Assembly: GCA_029259695.1 (NCBI GenBank)
Contig: JAJDEQ010000043.1
Span: 1 to 54,441 of the forward strand
DNA: 54,441 nucleotides
From: Planctomycetota bacterium
Lineage (GTDB): Bacteria > Planctomycetota > B15-G4
Direction of reading: 5' to 3'
Shown: positions 9,469 to 18,508 of the stretch, piece by piece
Numbering within the stretch: the first letter of the stretch is position 1
Layout: each line of letters opens with the position of its first letter
Program-made: the position numbers and the translations under genes
Notes under the pieces: generated by a model
Database searches by the model: none
What the model was told of the DNA's origin: nothing
Seen by the model: the letters and a program-made list of their open reading frames with translations, nothing else

Positions 9469-10260
9469 TCAGGGGGAGCGTGGGAAGAAACGCTGCCGGG
9501 CAGCCCCGGCCAGCAGGCTCACCGAGAACGGGAGGCCGTGGATGATGTAGCGGCGTGCCAGTCGCCGTGGTTCCTGGATCAACCGGTGCAGCCACTCGAG
9601 GCCGAGCCGCTGGACCCAGCGCGGTGCGCGGCGCACCTCGCCCGACAGGAAGCTCAGGCTGATGCCGATGCCGAGCCACCACGTGTGCGGCAGCAAGGCA
9701 CGGAAGCGCGCGATGAACTGCTCCTGCTTGGGAGCGCCCAGGGCGACGTACACGATGTCGGGCTGCGTCGATCGCAGTTGTTCGGTGAGCGCGTCGATCT
9801 GGCCGCTGTCGTGTTCGAAGCCGAAGGGGGGGCACGCCGTGCCCACCACGCGCAGGCCGGGGTGACGTGCGACCAGCACCTGTGCCGCCTCGTCCGCCGC
9901 GCCGTCGTTGCCGCCCAGCAGGAACAACGAGCGATCCGCCGCCGCCGCCGCCGCCGCTACCGACGAGACGAGGTCGGAGCCGGGCACCCGCTCCGGTAGG
10001 GGTGTGCCCTGGAGGCGGCTGGCCCACACCAGGGGAGCGCCGTCCGCCACGCACAGCGTCGCCTGGGCATACAGCGCCGCGAAGTCCGGGTCCCGTGCGA
10101 GGCGCCGCATGTGATCCAGGTTGGGCGTGACGACCCAACCGCCCCGTCCGGCGGCGGACTCTTCGAGGATGTGCCGCACCGCGCCGTCCTGGTCGACGGC
10201 GTGCAGCTTCACCCCGTGCAGGGTGATCTCGGGGAGCGCATGTTTGCCCGGTTGGTCCAT
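9469..10260 (-). CDS. WecG/TagA/CpsF family glycosyltransferase (GT26)
   Basis: 263 residues from ATG 10260, close to the family length; the longer open frame upstream reads through another gene's shadow and a tandem repeat. Family hallmarks are TPNLDHMRRL, the acidic CVADGAPLVWASRL block, LFLLGGNDGAADEAA, and the signature VYVALGAPKQEQF. GT26 enzymes transfer ManNAc or related sugars to undecaprenyl-PP-linked acceptors early in exopolysaccharide or teichoic-acid linkage synthesis. It lies between the initiating sugar-phosphate transferase and a GT4 gene, consistent with adding the second sugar. The poly-Ala stretch SSVAAAAAAADR is a local slippage-prone GCC/GCG run. Confidence 0.93.
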   Translation of the reverse strand: MDQPGKHALPEITLHGVKLHAVDQDGAVRHILEESAAGRGGWVVTPNLDHMRRLARDPDFAALYAQATLCVADGAPLVWASRLQGTPLPERVPGSDLVSSVAAAAAAADRSLFLLGGNDGAADEAAQVLVARHPGLRVVGTACPPFGFEHDSGQIDALTEQLRSTQPDIVYVALGAPKQEQFIARFRALLPHTWWLGIGISLSFLSGEVRRAPRWVQRLGLEWLHRLIQEPRRLARRYIIHGLPFSVSLLAGAARQRFFPRSP

Positions 10261-10371
10261 CACCCCACGGTTATCGCATCGAGGGCTGTTCGAGCCCAGG
10301 AGCGCGCGATCGTCCGGGGGAAACTCCGACCCGGACTCCCCGGGCCCGGCGGGTCCCGGTCGGCAGCATGG

Positions 10372-10443
10372 GAGGCGATCCGTGAGACGGCCCAAGAGGC
10401 GACCCGGCAGACGGCCCAGTCGGCGACCCGGCAGCCGGTCTAG
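10372..10443. repeat. 24-nt tandem repeat, three copies, at 3' end of sugar-phosphate transferase gene
   Basis: Units begin at 10372, 10396 and 10420, with GAGGCGACCCGGCAG as the core. The TAG stop of the sugar-phosphate transferase (10440-10442) lies in the third copy. Confidence 0.75.
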
Positions 10444-11186
10444 TAGGCGCCCTTGCCCATGAAGACGGCCGGGATCGTCTTGACGATGATCTTCAAGTCG
10501 AACCACAGGCTGCGTCGTCGGATGTAGACCAGGTCCATCTTGACCTGTTTCGCGAAGGGCAGCTCGGAACGGCCCGCGATCTGCCACAGGCAGGTCAGGC
10601 CGGGGACGGCGGCGAGGCGGGCGTTCTGTTCCGCGGTGTACTCGGCCACCTCTTCGGGCAGCGGAGGGCGCGGGCCCACCAGCGACATGTCGCCGAGCAG
10701 GACGTTGAGGAACTGGGGGGTCTCGTCCATCGACCAGCGGCGCAGGAAGCGGCCCACGAAGGTCACGCGAGGGTCGTCCCGCATCTTGAACAGGACGCCG
10801 CCGACCATCTCGTTGCGCGAGACCAGACCGGCGCGCTGCTTTTCCGCGTCGGCATACATCGAGCGGAACTTGTACATCGTGAACAGGCGGCCTCGGTAGC
10901 CCACCCGTGTCTGCCGGAAGAAGACAGGTCCCGGCGACTCCAGCTTGATCAGGCTGGCCACGACGAGCCAGACGGGGCTCATCACGAGGATCGTCGGCAC
11001 GACCATGCACACGTCGAAGGTGCGCTTGATCAGGTGCGAGCGGCGCGCCCAGAGGCGCCGGCTGAGCGACGAGAGTTCTCGCGAGGTGCCCGACCCTGCG
11101 ATCGAACTGGGTCCTGTGAACCCGAACAGTGCAGTTGAACCTGCAACTGACCTACGCTTCTTGGTATGCGGACCCCTGGCTTGCAT
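10440..11186 (-). CDS. undecaprenyl-phosphate sugar-1-phosphate transferase (initiating, WcaJ/RfbP C-domain type)
   Basis: 248 residues from ATG 11186; codons further upstream do not look coding. A short basic N-terminus is followed by one membrane segment (KRTFDVCMVVPTILVMSPV) and the catalytic bacterial sugar transferase domain. That domain contains PGPVFFRQTRVGYRG, FTMYKFRSM, RDDPRVTFVGRFLRRWSMDE and PQFLNVLLGDMSLVGPRPP. It lacks the multi-span N-terminal part of full-length WcaJ, like many monotopic family members. It starts repeat-unit assembly by moving a sugar-1-phosphate to undecaprenyl phosphate. It heads a minus-strand set with the WecG-like and GT4 genes; 233 nt of upstream non-coding sequence could hold its own promoter. 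Confidence 0.94.
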   Translation of the reverse strand: MQARGPHTKKRRSVAGSTALFGFTGPSSIAGSGTSRELSSLSRRLWARRSHLIKRTFDVCMVVPTILVMSPVWLVVASLIKLESPGPVFFRQTRVGYRGRLFTMYKFRSMYADAEKQRAGLVSRNEMVGGVLFKMRDDPRVTFVGRFLRRWSMDETPQFLNVLLGDMSLVGPRPPLPEEVAEYTAEQNARLAAVPGLTCLWQIAGRSELPFAKQVKMDLVYIRRRSLWFDLKIIVKTIPAVFMGKGAY

Positions 11187-11419
11187 TTTACGGACGCCCT
11201 GTCCTTTCCTTCGCGTCAGTCCCCTCCCCCAAGCGCTCCATGTGTACAGCAACCCGCATGGATTCGCAATGCCTAACTCTGCGTAGAGGAAGGCCTTGTG
11301 ACGATGGGGTGAAGCCGGAGGGTGCAACGACCGATCTAGATGAATTTGCAGCCCCGAGATTGTGGATGGCCGGGGACAGTTGTTGAGAGTGTGTTGATTG
11401 AGTGGGGTGGAACGCTGGG

Positions 11420-12697
11420 TCAGCGGGACGCGTCTGCGTCGTCGTCCTCAACGTCTCGCGCGGTGCGAACCCACTCGGCATCGCCGCCCGATGCACGCGC
11501 GATGGAGAGCGCGCGCGTGAGCTTCCAGACCATGTACAGGGGCGCGAGCGCGAGGACCGAAAGCTCGCGCGCACCGGCTCCGCCGAGACGCATGGCGACC
11601 CCCACGTGGAGCGCCACGATCCCCAGGCCGCCGAGAGCCAGGAACCAGGCCGTCTGTGTTGTCTGGAAGAGGAATACCGCACACATCAACAGTAGGACAT
11701 GGAACGCCAAAGGCAAGGTGACGAGATCGATAAGCGGCTCCAGCAGCCGGCCTTCGCCCTTCAGGACCCGCTTGGCGAGCCGAGGCACGAGGCTGCGGGC
11801 GAGATTCAGGCGCCCACCCTCCCAGCGGGCGCGCTGGGTCGCCTGTCCGGCGCGGGAGGTCGGCATGTCCGCCAGGACCTCGGTGGTGTCCAGGAAGCGC
11901 ACGCGCAGCCCGGCGCTCACCAGCTCGATGTGGTAGTGCAGGTCCTCGGTGATGGACCGGCTGCGGAAGGGGACCCGGGCCAGGACCTCCCGGCGCAGGG
12001 CGAATCCGTTGCCCAGCAGGCCGGCTGAGAGGCCCAGGCGATCCCGTCCCCTCGGGCGCAGGTGGTTGAAGGCCATGAAGGCCACGTGCAGCAGGGTGGT
12101 TCGCACCGAGGCGTGGGGGTTGAGGACGCCGTAGCGGACCTGGACCGCGTCGGCTCCGGCCGCCAGTTCGCGGCGGACCTGGGCCACGAAGTCGGCGCCG
12201 GCCACGGTGTCCGCGTCGAGGATGGCCACGGCGTCCGGGGCGTCTTCGGGCACCGGCGCGGCGTCGTGGGGGGCCGGAGGGCCGGAGGGGGGCGCCGCGT
12301 CCGTCGGCTCGTCGTCCGCCGGGGCGACCACGGCGTCACCGAACAGCGTGCGGAAGGCGAGTTCGAGGGCGAAGGGCTTGCCGCGGCGTTCGAGGTCGTC
12401 CCGGACCAGCACCCGGGCTCCCGCGGCGCGCGCCCGCTCGGCGGTGTCGTCGCTGCAGTTGTCGGCCACGACGATGATCTCGGCACCTCCGGCGCCGGGC
12501 CCCAGCGGCTGCAGGCTCTTCACCGCCCGGCCGATCGTGGCGGCTTCGTTGTGCGCGGGGATCACGACGGCCAGGCGCACCGACTCGGCCTCGGGCCCGG
12601 GCCGACGCGGCAGCAGGGCCGCGATGGTGAGCACGAGCAGTTCCAGGCTGCCCGGTAGGGTGATCAGCAGGGCCAGGCCGGCGAGCACGTTGCTCAT
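11420..12697 (-). CDS. processive-type glycosyltransferase, GT2, membrane-bound
   Basis: 425 residues. An N-terminal membrane segment precedes a GT-A domain opening with LAVVIPAHNEAATIGRAVKS. Catalytic landmarks are DAD (VAILDADTVAGADF), TED (SITEDLHYHIEL) and QRARW (the QxxRW motif). Two or more C-terminal membrane spans follow. An unusual Pro/Ala/Asp-rich insert of about 35 residues (around 120-155) separates the nucleotide-binding part from the DAD motif. The domain set resembles N-acetylglucosaminyl- or beta-glycan synthases. It overlaps the upstream GT4 gene by 4 nt (ATGA), so the two are translationally coupled. Sugar specificity is unknown. Confidence 0.88.
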   Translation of the reverse strand: MSNVLAGLALLITLPGSLELLVLTIAALLPRRPGPEAESVRLAVVIPAHNEAATIGRAVKSLQPLGPGAGGAEIIVVADNCSDDTAERARAAGARVLVRDDLERRGKPFALELAFRTLFGDAVVAPADDEPTDAAPPSGPPAPHDAAPVPEDAPDAVAILDADTVAGADFVAQVRRELAAGADAVQVRYGVLNPHASVRTTLLHVAFMAFNHLRPRGRDRLGLSAGLLGNGFALRREVLARVPFRSRSITEDLHYHIELVSAGLRVRFLDTTEVLADMPTSRAGQATQRARWEGGRLNLARSLVPRLAKRVLKGEGRLLEPLIDLVTLPLAFHVLLLMCAVFLFQTTQTAWFLALGGLGIVALHVGVAMRLGGAGARELSVLALAPLYMVWKLTRALSIARASGGDAEWVRTARDVEDDDADASR

Positions 12698-14067
12698 GCC
12701 GTGCGGCCCCCGCCGGCGTCGTCCGGGTCGCCGTGTGCGTGCCCTCGGTCGGGCGCGTGCAGGCTCGACAGTCGTCGCTCGAAGATCGCCGCCAGCCGTT
12801 CGGTGTTGCGGCGCAGGTCGTACTTGTCGAGCACCCGTTCGCGGCCGGCCCGGCCCAGGCGCCGGCGCAACGCGTCGTCGTCGGCCAGCCGGGCGATGGC
12901 CTGGGCCAGTCCGACTTCGTCCGACGGGGGCACCAGCAGGCCGTCCTCACCCGTCCGGATGAGCTCGGGGATGCCGGTGATGAAGGTCGTGATGCAGGGC
13001 ACCTCCATCGCCATGGCTTCCATCAGCACGACCGGGATGCCCTCGGCGAAGCTGGCCAGGACGAAGACGTCCGCGGCGGCGTACAGGGCGCCGACCTGGT
13101 CCTGGTTCACGGCGCCGGTGAACACGCACCGGTCGCCCAGTTCACGTCGCCGGGCCTCGGCTTCCAGGCTCGCGCGATCGGGGCCGTCGCCGACCAGCCG
13201 CAGGACCACGTGGCGCCCTTCGCGGATCAACCGATCCACCGCGGCGATCAACACGTGCTGGCCCTTGGCGGGCGTGAGGCGCCCGACGCACAGGATCTCG
13301 AACGGGCGCCCGGGGCTGGCCACCGGAGGTGTGCGGGGCTCGAAGCGCGTGGGGTCGACGCCCAGGGGACAGACCTCGAACTTGCTCCACTGCGTCGCGT
13401 CGCTGAGCAGGCTGAGCTGACTGCGGGCGTAATGGCCGATGCAGCAGACGAAGTCGGCCGCGCCGAGTTTCTCGGCCAGCCGCTGTCGGAAGGCGTCGTA
13501 GAACTCGTCCGGGCCGTGGACGGTGATCGAGTAGGTCACGCCGAAGATGCGCGCCACGAGCAGGCCCACCAGGGCGGCGGGATTGGCGAAGTGCACGTGC
13601 AGGTGACGGGCGCCGTTGCGCTCCATCCAGCGCCCGATGACCACGGCTTCCGCAAAGTAGAAGCAGGAGTACAGCAGCGCCCGCAGATCGGCGCCGCCGA
13701 GGCGCAGGGCTGTGCCCAGTCCGGCGACGTAGCGCAGGGGGTGGCGCACAAGGGTCGCGAAGTGGGCCCCGAGGGTGCCGAACAGCCCCGCCTGCTTGAC
13801 GTAGAACGTGTTCTCGCACTCGCCTCGCTCGACCTCGGTGGGGCCCTCGGGGGCGAGCCCGGCGGCGTTGATCGAGGCGGTGTGGACCTCGAAGTCCAGC
13901 TCTCGAAGGCGCAGCACCTCGCGCAGGATGAAGGTGTGCGAGACCGCGGGGTAGCGACTGGAGAGGTAGGCCAGGGGCACCAGGCCGGCACCGCTCGCAG
14001 CGGACTCTCGAACACCGTCGGCTGGGGACGGTGCGTGCTCCGGCGTCGTGGGCTGATTGACACGCAT
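12694..14067 (-). CDS. glycosyltransferase, GT4
   Basis: 457 residues from ATG 14067; the open frame extends much further upstream but only as the shadow of a plus-strand gene. The N-terminal half carries LAYLSSRYPAVSHTFILREV, characteristic of colanic-acid-type (WcaL-like) GT4 enzymes, and a HVHFANPAALVGLL block. The donor domain has ILCVGRLTPAKGQHVLI, LVGDGPDR and the EX7E motif in ASFAEGIPVVLMEAMAMEVP. It is coupled to the GT2 gene by an ATGA overlap and divergent from the GT4 at 14134 across 66 nt, which must contain both start regions. Confidence 0.93.
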   Translation of the reverse strand: MRVNQPTTPEHAPSPADGVRESAASGAGLVPLAYLSSRYPAVSHTFILREVLRLRELDFEVHTASINAAGLAPEGPTEVERGECENTFYVKQAGLFGTLGAHFATLVRHPLRYVAGLGTALRLGGADLRALLYSCFYFAEAVVIGRWMERNGARHLHVHFANPAALVGLLVARIFGVTYSITVHGPDEFYDAFRQRLAEKLGAADFVCCIGHYARSQLSLLSDATQWSKFEVCPLGVDPTRFEPRTPPVASPGRPFEILCVGRLTPAKGQHVLIAAVDRLIREGRHVVLRLVGDGPDRASLEAEARRRELGDRCVFTGAVNQDQVGALYAAADVFVLASFAEGIPVVLMEAMAMEVPCITTFITGIPELIRTGEDGLLVPPSDEVGLAQAIARLADDDALRRRLGRAGRERVLDKYDLRRNTERLAAIFERRLSSLHAPDRGHAHGDPDDAGGGRTA

Positions 14068-14133
14068 CGGGGAAGTTGGGACAAACCGACGGCGGAGGGA
14101 CGCGGCATCGAAGTCGTCGCGGTCGACCAGACT

Positions 14134-15615
14134 ATGGCATCCCGCGAACGCGCCGACCAACACCCGATCGGGCAAAACCCCGCTGCCCGCGAGGGGCCGC
14201 GCGTGCTGCTCGTCGCCGAGGCGGCCAACCCCGAGTGGGTCAGCGTTCCGCTGGTGGGCTGGTCGCAATATGCGGCCATGGCACGGCTCACCCGGACCCA
14301 TCTGGTGACCCAGGTGCGCAACCGCGAGGCGATCGAACGCACGGGCCTGGTCGAGGGGCGGGACTTCACCGCCATCGACAACGAATCGGTGGCCCGCCCC
14401 CTGTATCGACTGTCGGAGCGACTGCGCGGCGGCTCGGGCAAGGGTTGGACGATGGTCACCGCCTTGCAATCGCTGTCGTACTACGCCTTCGAGCGCCGCC
14501 TCTGGAAGCTGTTCGCCGGGCGGCTGGCCGCGGGTGAGTTCGACCTGGTCCACCGCGTCACCCCCCTCAGCCCCACGGCGCCGAGCCTGATCGCCGGGCG
14601 CTGCGCCCGGGCGGGCGTGCCCTTCGTGCTGGGGCCGCTCAACGGCGGTCTGCCCTGGCCGGCGGGCTTCGACGGCGAGCGGCGGCGCGAGCGCGAGTGG
14701 CTCAGCTACGTGCGCGGTGCCTACAAGCTGCTGCCCGGGCAGCGGGCCACCCGGCGGCATGCGGCGGCGATCCTGGTGGCGTCTCGCGCCACCTACGAGC
14801 AGTTGCCGGCGGGCGACCATGAGCGTTGTGTCTACATCCCCGAGAACGGCATCGATCCGTCGCGCTTCGGGCTCGACGAGGGTGCTCCGGCGCGCGCCGC
14901 CGACACGACGGCGGGCGCGCGAGGCGTGCAGGCCGGAGTCGTGGCAGGCGGGGGGCCTGCGGGGGAGCGCGTGGCGACGGCGGGCACCGGACCGGTGCGC
15001 GTGGCGTTCCTCGGACGACTCGTCCCCTACAAGGGTTGCGACATGCTGCTCGAGGCGGCGGCACCCCTGATCAGGAGCGGGGCGGTGACGATCGACGTCA
15101 TCGGCGACGGGCCCGAGCGCGGCGAGCTCGAGGCGTTCATCGCCCGGGAGCAACTCGGCCATGGGGTTCGACTGCGTGGTTGGGTGGAGCACGCCGACCT
15201 GGCGCAGCACCTCTCCGCGTGCGAGGTGCTCGGCTTCCCGAGCGTGCGTGAGTTCGGTGGGGGCGTGGCGCTGGAGGCCATGGCGCTCGGGCTGGTGCCG
15301 ATCGTCGTGGACTACGGCGGGCCGGCGGAACTCGTGAGCGACGCGACCGGTCATCGGGTTCCGCTCGGGACGCGGGCGGAGATCGTGGCCGGCGTGCGCA
15401 CCGTCCTGGAGCGCATGGTGACGCAGCGGGAAGCGCTCGCCGTGATGGGTGCGCAGGCGCGGGCTCGCGTGGCGCGACTGTTCACCTGGGATGCGAAGGC
15501 GCGGCAGACGCTCGCCGTCTACGAATGGGTCCTGGGGCGCCGGGCGCACAAGCCGGACTTCGGCATGCCGTTCCCTGATCAGCCTCGGGGGGGAACGGCG
15601 CTCGCCGACGGGTGA
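14134..15615 (+). CDS. glycosyltransferase, GT4
   Basis: 493 residues from ATG 14134. The N-terminal domain includes FDLVHRVTPLSPTAPSLIAG and the FVLGPLNGGLPWP block. The C-terminal domain has VAFLGRLVPYKGCDMLLEAA, DVIGDGPERGELEAF and the EX7E region VREFGGGVALEAMALGLVP. Between the two Rossmann halves lies an Ala/Gly-rich linker of about 35 residues (around 252-287) not expected in the family. It is the only plus-strand gene inside the minus-strand part of the locus, so it must use a separate promoter. It ends next to a tandem repeat that separates it from the convergent GT4 gene. Confidence 0.92.
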   Translation: MASRERADQHPIGQNPAAREGPRVLLVAEAANPEWVSVPLVGWSQYAAMARLTRTHLVTQVRNREAIERTGLVEGRDFTAIDNESVARPLYRLSERLRGGSGKGWTMVTALQSLSYYAFERRLWKLFAGRLAAGEFDLVHRVTPLSPTAPSLIAGRCARAGVPFVLGPLNGGLPWPAGFDGERRREREWLSYVRGAYKLLPGQRATRRHAAAILVASRATYEQLPAGDHERCVYIPENGIDPSRFGLDEGAPARAADTTAGARGVQAGVVAGGGPAGERVATAGTGPVRVAFLGRLVPYKGCDMLLEAAAPLIRSGAVTIDVIGDGPERGELEAFIAREQLGHGVRLRGWVEHADLAQHLSACEVLGFPSVREFGGGVALEAMALGLVPIVVDYGGPAELVSDATGHRVPLGTRAEIVAGVRTVLERMVTQREALAVMGAQARARVARLFTWDAKARQTLAVYEWVLGRRAHKPDFGMPFPDQPRGGTALADG

Positions 15616-15636
15616 GTGCGCGACGGCCGCGGTCGC

Positions 15637-15704
15637 GATGCCGGGACCGCGATGCCGGGACCGCGACGGCCGGGACCGCGATGGCCGGGACCGCGATGGC
15701 CCGG
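15637..15704. repeat. 14-15-nt tandem repeat between convergent glycosyltransferase genes
   Basis: Four and a partial fifth copy of GATGGCCGGGACCGC or its 14-nt form GATGCCGGGACCGC. There are no spacers, so this is not a CRISPR array. Confidence 0.85.
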
Positions 15705-15731
15705 CGCTGGGCTCGCGCCCGAGACGGCCGG

Positions 15732-17063
15732 TCAGGTCTGTGCCGTGGTCGCGCGCTCCCGGTGCGACGCCGCGATGCGCGCTGCCAGGCGCGCGGCTCC
15801 CGCGCGACTGTCGAAGTGCGCGACCACCTTGTGCCGTCCGGCCTGCCCCAGTCGTTGCCGCAGGGCGGGGTCGGCGGCGAGACGGGCGATGGCGTCGGCG
15901 AGCGCGGGCGCGTCGTCCGGGGGCACGGTGATCCCGTCCACGCCGTCCTCGATGACTTCGGGAACACCGCCCACCCGGGTGCCGATCGCGGGCACGCCCA
16001 TGGCCATGGCTTCCATGTAGACGACGCCCAGGGCCTCGGCCCGGCTGGCGAGGACGAACACGTCGGCCGTGCGCAACTCCGTCATGACCTGCTCCTCGCC
16101 TGCCGAGCCGGTCAGCGTGACCACGTCCTCGAGCTGCAGCTGACGGATCGACGCGGTCAGGGCGTCGCGCTCGGGGCCGCCACCGACGATCTGCACGCGC
16201 AACGAGAGCCCGTCGTCCCGCAGGCGCGCCACGGCCTGCAGCAGCACGTCGTGACCCTTGCCGACGTGCAGGCGTCCCACCGAGACCACGCGCAGGACGC
16301 GCGCCGACCCGTCGTCCGCAGCGGACGCAGCGGACGCAGCGGGCTGCCAACGCTCGGTGTCCACACCGACGTGGCACAGGCTCGCCTTCCCGGCCGGCAG
16401 CCCCGGGTGGTCACGCTGCACCTGTTCGAGCAGCCAGCGACTGGTGGCGACGACGAAGCGCGCGCCGGCGAACTTCTCCGCCATGGCGCCACCCCACCAG
16501 CCGATGTCGGCGTTCAGCGTGAGCGAGTACGGAAGGCCCACGAGCCGCTCGGTCAGCATGGCGACCACCGCTGCGTTCGCGCAGCTGTGCACGTGCAGGT
16601 GCTCCAGGCGTGCACGGCGGGCCTGCCGGGCGAGGCGCGCGGCCGGTGCGAGCAGGGGCAGGGCCGCTCGCCGACCGTCGTCGAGGGGCAGGCTCAGGGC
16701 CAGACGCAGCGAGCTCAGCAAGGCCAGCGGGCGGGTCACGGCGGCCCAGGCGAGGGCGAAGGACAGTTGCGCCGAGCGCGTGAGCAGCCCTGGGGCGATG
16801 AGAAACGTGGTCTCCCGCACGGCCGCGTCGGCGAAGGCGTGGCGGGCGCGGTCACGGGCCGGCGGCGTGCGCGTGGAGAAGAGGCGCAGCGTCCAGCCCT
16901 GACTGCGCAGGTGGTCGAGCTCGCGCCAGATCCAGACGTGGGTCTGGCCCGGGAACTCGGGCACCAGGTAGCCGATGGGCATGGTCGTCGTCGCGCCCGG
17001 CTCGCCGTGGCTCGTGGACGCGGGCTGCGTGGCGCCGACGGTCGATGCCGTCATCGGAGACAC
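15732..17063 (-). CDS. glycosyltransferase, GT4
   Basis: 443 residues from ATG 17063, supported by GAGGAG 8 nt upstream, which overlaps the stop of the preceding gene. The N-terminal part has IGYLVPEFPGQTHVWIWREL, again the WcaL/colanic-acid style, and HLHVHSCANAAVVAMLTERL. The donor domain has VVSVGRLHVGKGHDVLLQAV, IVGGGPERDAL and the EX7E stretch ASRAEALGVVYMEAMAMGVP. Only 3 nt separate it from the O-antigen ligase-like gene, so it is the last gene of the wza-wzz-wzy-GT operon. Confidence 0.94.
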   Translation of the reverse strand: MSPMTASTVGATQPASTSHGEPGATTTMPIGYLVPEFPGQTHVWIWRELDHLRSQGWTLRLFSTRTPPARDRARHAFADAAVRETTFLIAPGLLTRSAQLSFALAWAAVTRPLALLSSLRLALSLPLDDGRRAALPLLAPAARLARQARRARLEHLHVHSCANAAVVAMLTERLVGLPYSLTLNADIGWWGGAMAEKFAGARFVVATSRWLLEQVQRDHPGLPAGKASLCHVGVDTERWQPAASAASAADDGSARVLRVVSVGRLHVGKGHDVLLQAVARLRDDGLSLRVQIVGGGPERDALTASIRQLQLEDVVTLTGSAGEEQVMTELRTADVFVLASRAEALGVVYMEAMAMGVPAIGTRVGGVPEVIEDGVDGITVPPDDAPALADAIARLAADPALRQRLGQAGRHKVVAHFDSRAGAARLAARIAASHRERATTAQT

Positions 17064-17066
17064 TCC

Positions 17067-18425
17067 TCAGCGCGCCAGCATGCGAGGGAACTGCCTGCGC
17101 TTCGCCGGCGGGGGTTGCTCGGGAGTCTGGCTGATCTGTCTGCGCGTTGCGAGCGGCTTGCCGATCCGGAGTGCTTCGGCCCAGCCGAAGGCGATGAACA
17201 GCACCGTCTGGGTCTGGGCGCCCAGCCAGACGGTCGCCAACGCCACGGCGTAGCTCACGAGCACACCCAACAGGGTGAAGCCGAGGGCGCCGCTGCTGCT
17301 GCGCGTCGGTTGTCGCGACGCGTACACACCCAGGCGCCCGGCGACCCACAGGATCAGCCCGACGAACAGCACTAGGCTGAGCACGCCGTGCTCGAGCGCC
17401 TGCAGCAGGAACTCGTTGTCCACCGAGGGCTGGGCCGGGTCCTTGGGCCAGTAGCGTGTGCCCCATCCGAACACGGGGCGCTCCATCACGATGGGCCAGT
17501 AGATCGGGATCAGGTTGGCGCGGTACTGGGCGCTGGCCTGCAACGCGCCGGGCATGCCGAGGCCGCCGCCGGCCAGGTACTGATCGAATGCCACGATGGC
17601 CAACGGGACGATCAGGATCGCAGCGACGCCCAGCATCAGCAGCGCATTGCGGCGTGACCGGACATAGCCGATCAGAGCGATGCAGCCGCCGCACAACACG
17701 CCGAGCCAGGGGCCGCGGGACATGGTCAGCGCACTGCCGCTGCCGACGATACCGAGCGTGATCCAGCCCCAGCTCGGCTTCGACCACTGGCGCGTGCGCC
17801 ACAGCCAGACGGCCAGCAGGATCGCCACGCCGAAGATGATCCCGGCCAGGATCGCGTGTTCGTAGGGTCCGCCGATGCGCCCGTAGCCCCAGCGGTACTG
17901 GACCGGGCGGGGCGGCGCATAGGGGAAGAAGCTGGCCCAGAAGTCATCGAAGAACAGCCGCGTCCCCATGCGGAACTCCCACAACGAGAGGACCATCACG
18001 GTGCACAACAGCGCGACGAAGCGACGGGCGCAACGGCCGCATGCGTCTGCCGTGCCCAGGAAACGCTTGGCCAGCACGTACGGCAGCGCGAGCTTGCAGA
18101 TCAGGTCGAACAGCAGGTTCTGCGTGTCCCACCAGCCCGCCGCGAGGTACTCGGAGTACCCGCACACGGCGACGTAGCTCACGACCAGCAGGTCGGTGAA
18201 GCTCCAGCGCCACGGCTCGCGGGAGATGAGCGGCATGAAGGCGACGATCGGCAGCACGGCCGCGTGCTGGAAACCGATGTCGGGCAGGCCCGGGACGAAC
18301 CAGCGCAGGTGCTCGGGGATCAGCAACAACGTCGGCAGGTAGACGTCGAGGAACGCGCGCGCAGGCGAGCGCAGGAAGCACACGATGATGGCGGCGATCG
18401 CGGGGCCGACGGCGATCACTTCCAC
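17067..18425 (-). CDS. O-antigen ligase/polymerase-like membrane protein (Wzy-type)
   Basis: 452 residues, strongly hydrophobic with about 10-12 membrane spans. The Wzy_C/O-antigen ligase core is recognisable. It has a large periplasmic loop preceded by MSRGPWLGVLCGG and containing PVFGWGTRYWPKD. VDNEFLLQALEHGVLSLVLF follows, the usual NxxL...GxxG stretch before the last spans. The C-terminus is a basic cytoplasmic tail. In this context (flippase, co-polymerase and export protein nearby) the likely job is polymerising lipid-linked repeat units in the periplasm; ligation to a lipid acceptor cannot be excluded. The gap to the Wzz-like gene is 83 nt. Confidence 0.82.
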   Translation of the reverse strand: MEVIAVGPAIAAIIVCFLRSPARAFLDVYLPTLLLIPEHLRWFVPGLPDIGFQHAAVLPIVAFMPLISREPWRWSFTDLLVVSYVAVCGYSEYLAAGWWDTQNLLFDLICKLALPYVLAKRFLGTADACGRCARRFVALLCTVMVLSLWEFRMGTRLFFDDFWASFFPYAPPRPVQYRWGYGRIGGPYEHAILAGIIFGVAILLAVWLWRTRQWSKPSWGWITLGIVGSGSALTMSRGPWLGVLCGGCIALIGYVRSRRNALLMLGVAAILIVPLAIVAFDQYLAGGGLGMPGALQASAQYRANLIPIYWPIVMERPVFGWGTRYWPKDPAQPSVDNEFLLQALEHGVLSLVLFVGLILWVAGRLGVYASRQPTRSSSGALGFTLLGVLVSYAVALATVWLGAQTQTVLFIAFGWAEALRIGKPLATRRQISQTPEQPPPAKRRQFPRMLAR

Positions 18426-18508
18426 GGGACTGGCTCCGCGTTGGCCAAGGTCGTCTTCGGAGTGAGGGCCGGGGGGGCGGGGGCGGGCTCACCCCTGCGT
18501 GGGGCGTG

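Noticed and set aside
11187..11419. Sigma-70 promoter for the sugar-phosphate transferase gene
   Set aside because: The best hexamer pair (TTGCGA-17-TACACA on the minus strand) matches too few consensus positions to list as a feature.
12733..14133. Apparent 5' extension of the plus-strand GT4 gene
   Set aside because: It lies opposite a GT4 gene with intact motifs, and the extension has no recognisable domain.
15637..15704. Possible CRISPR-like array
   Set aside because: Units are contiguous 14-15-nt repeats with no spacers and no cas genes nearby.
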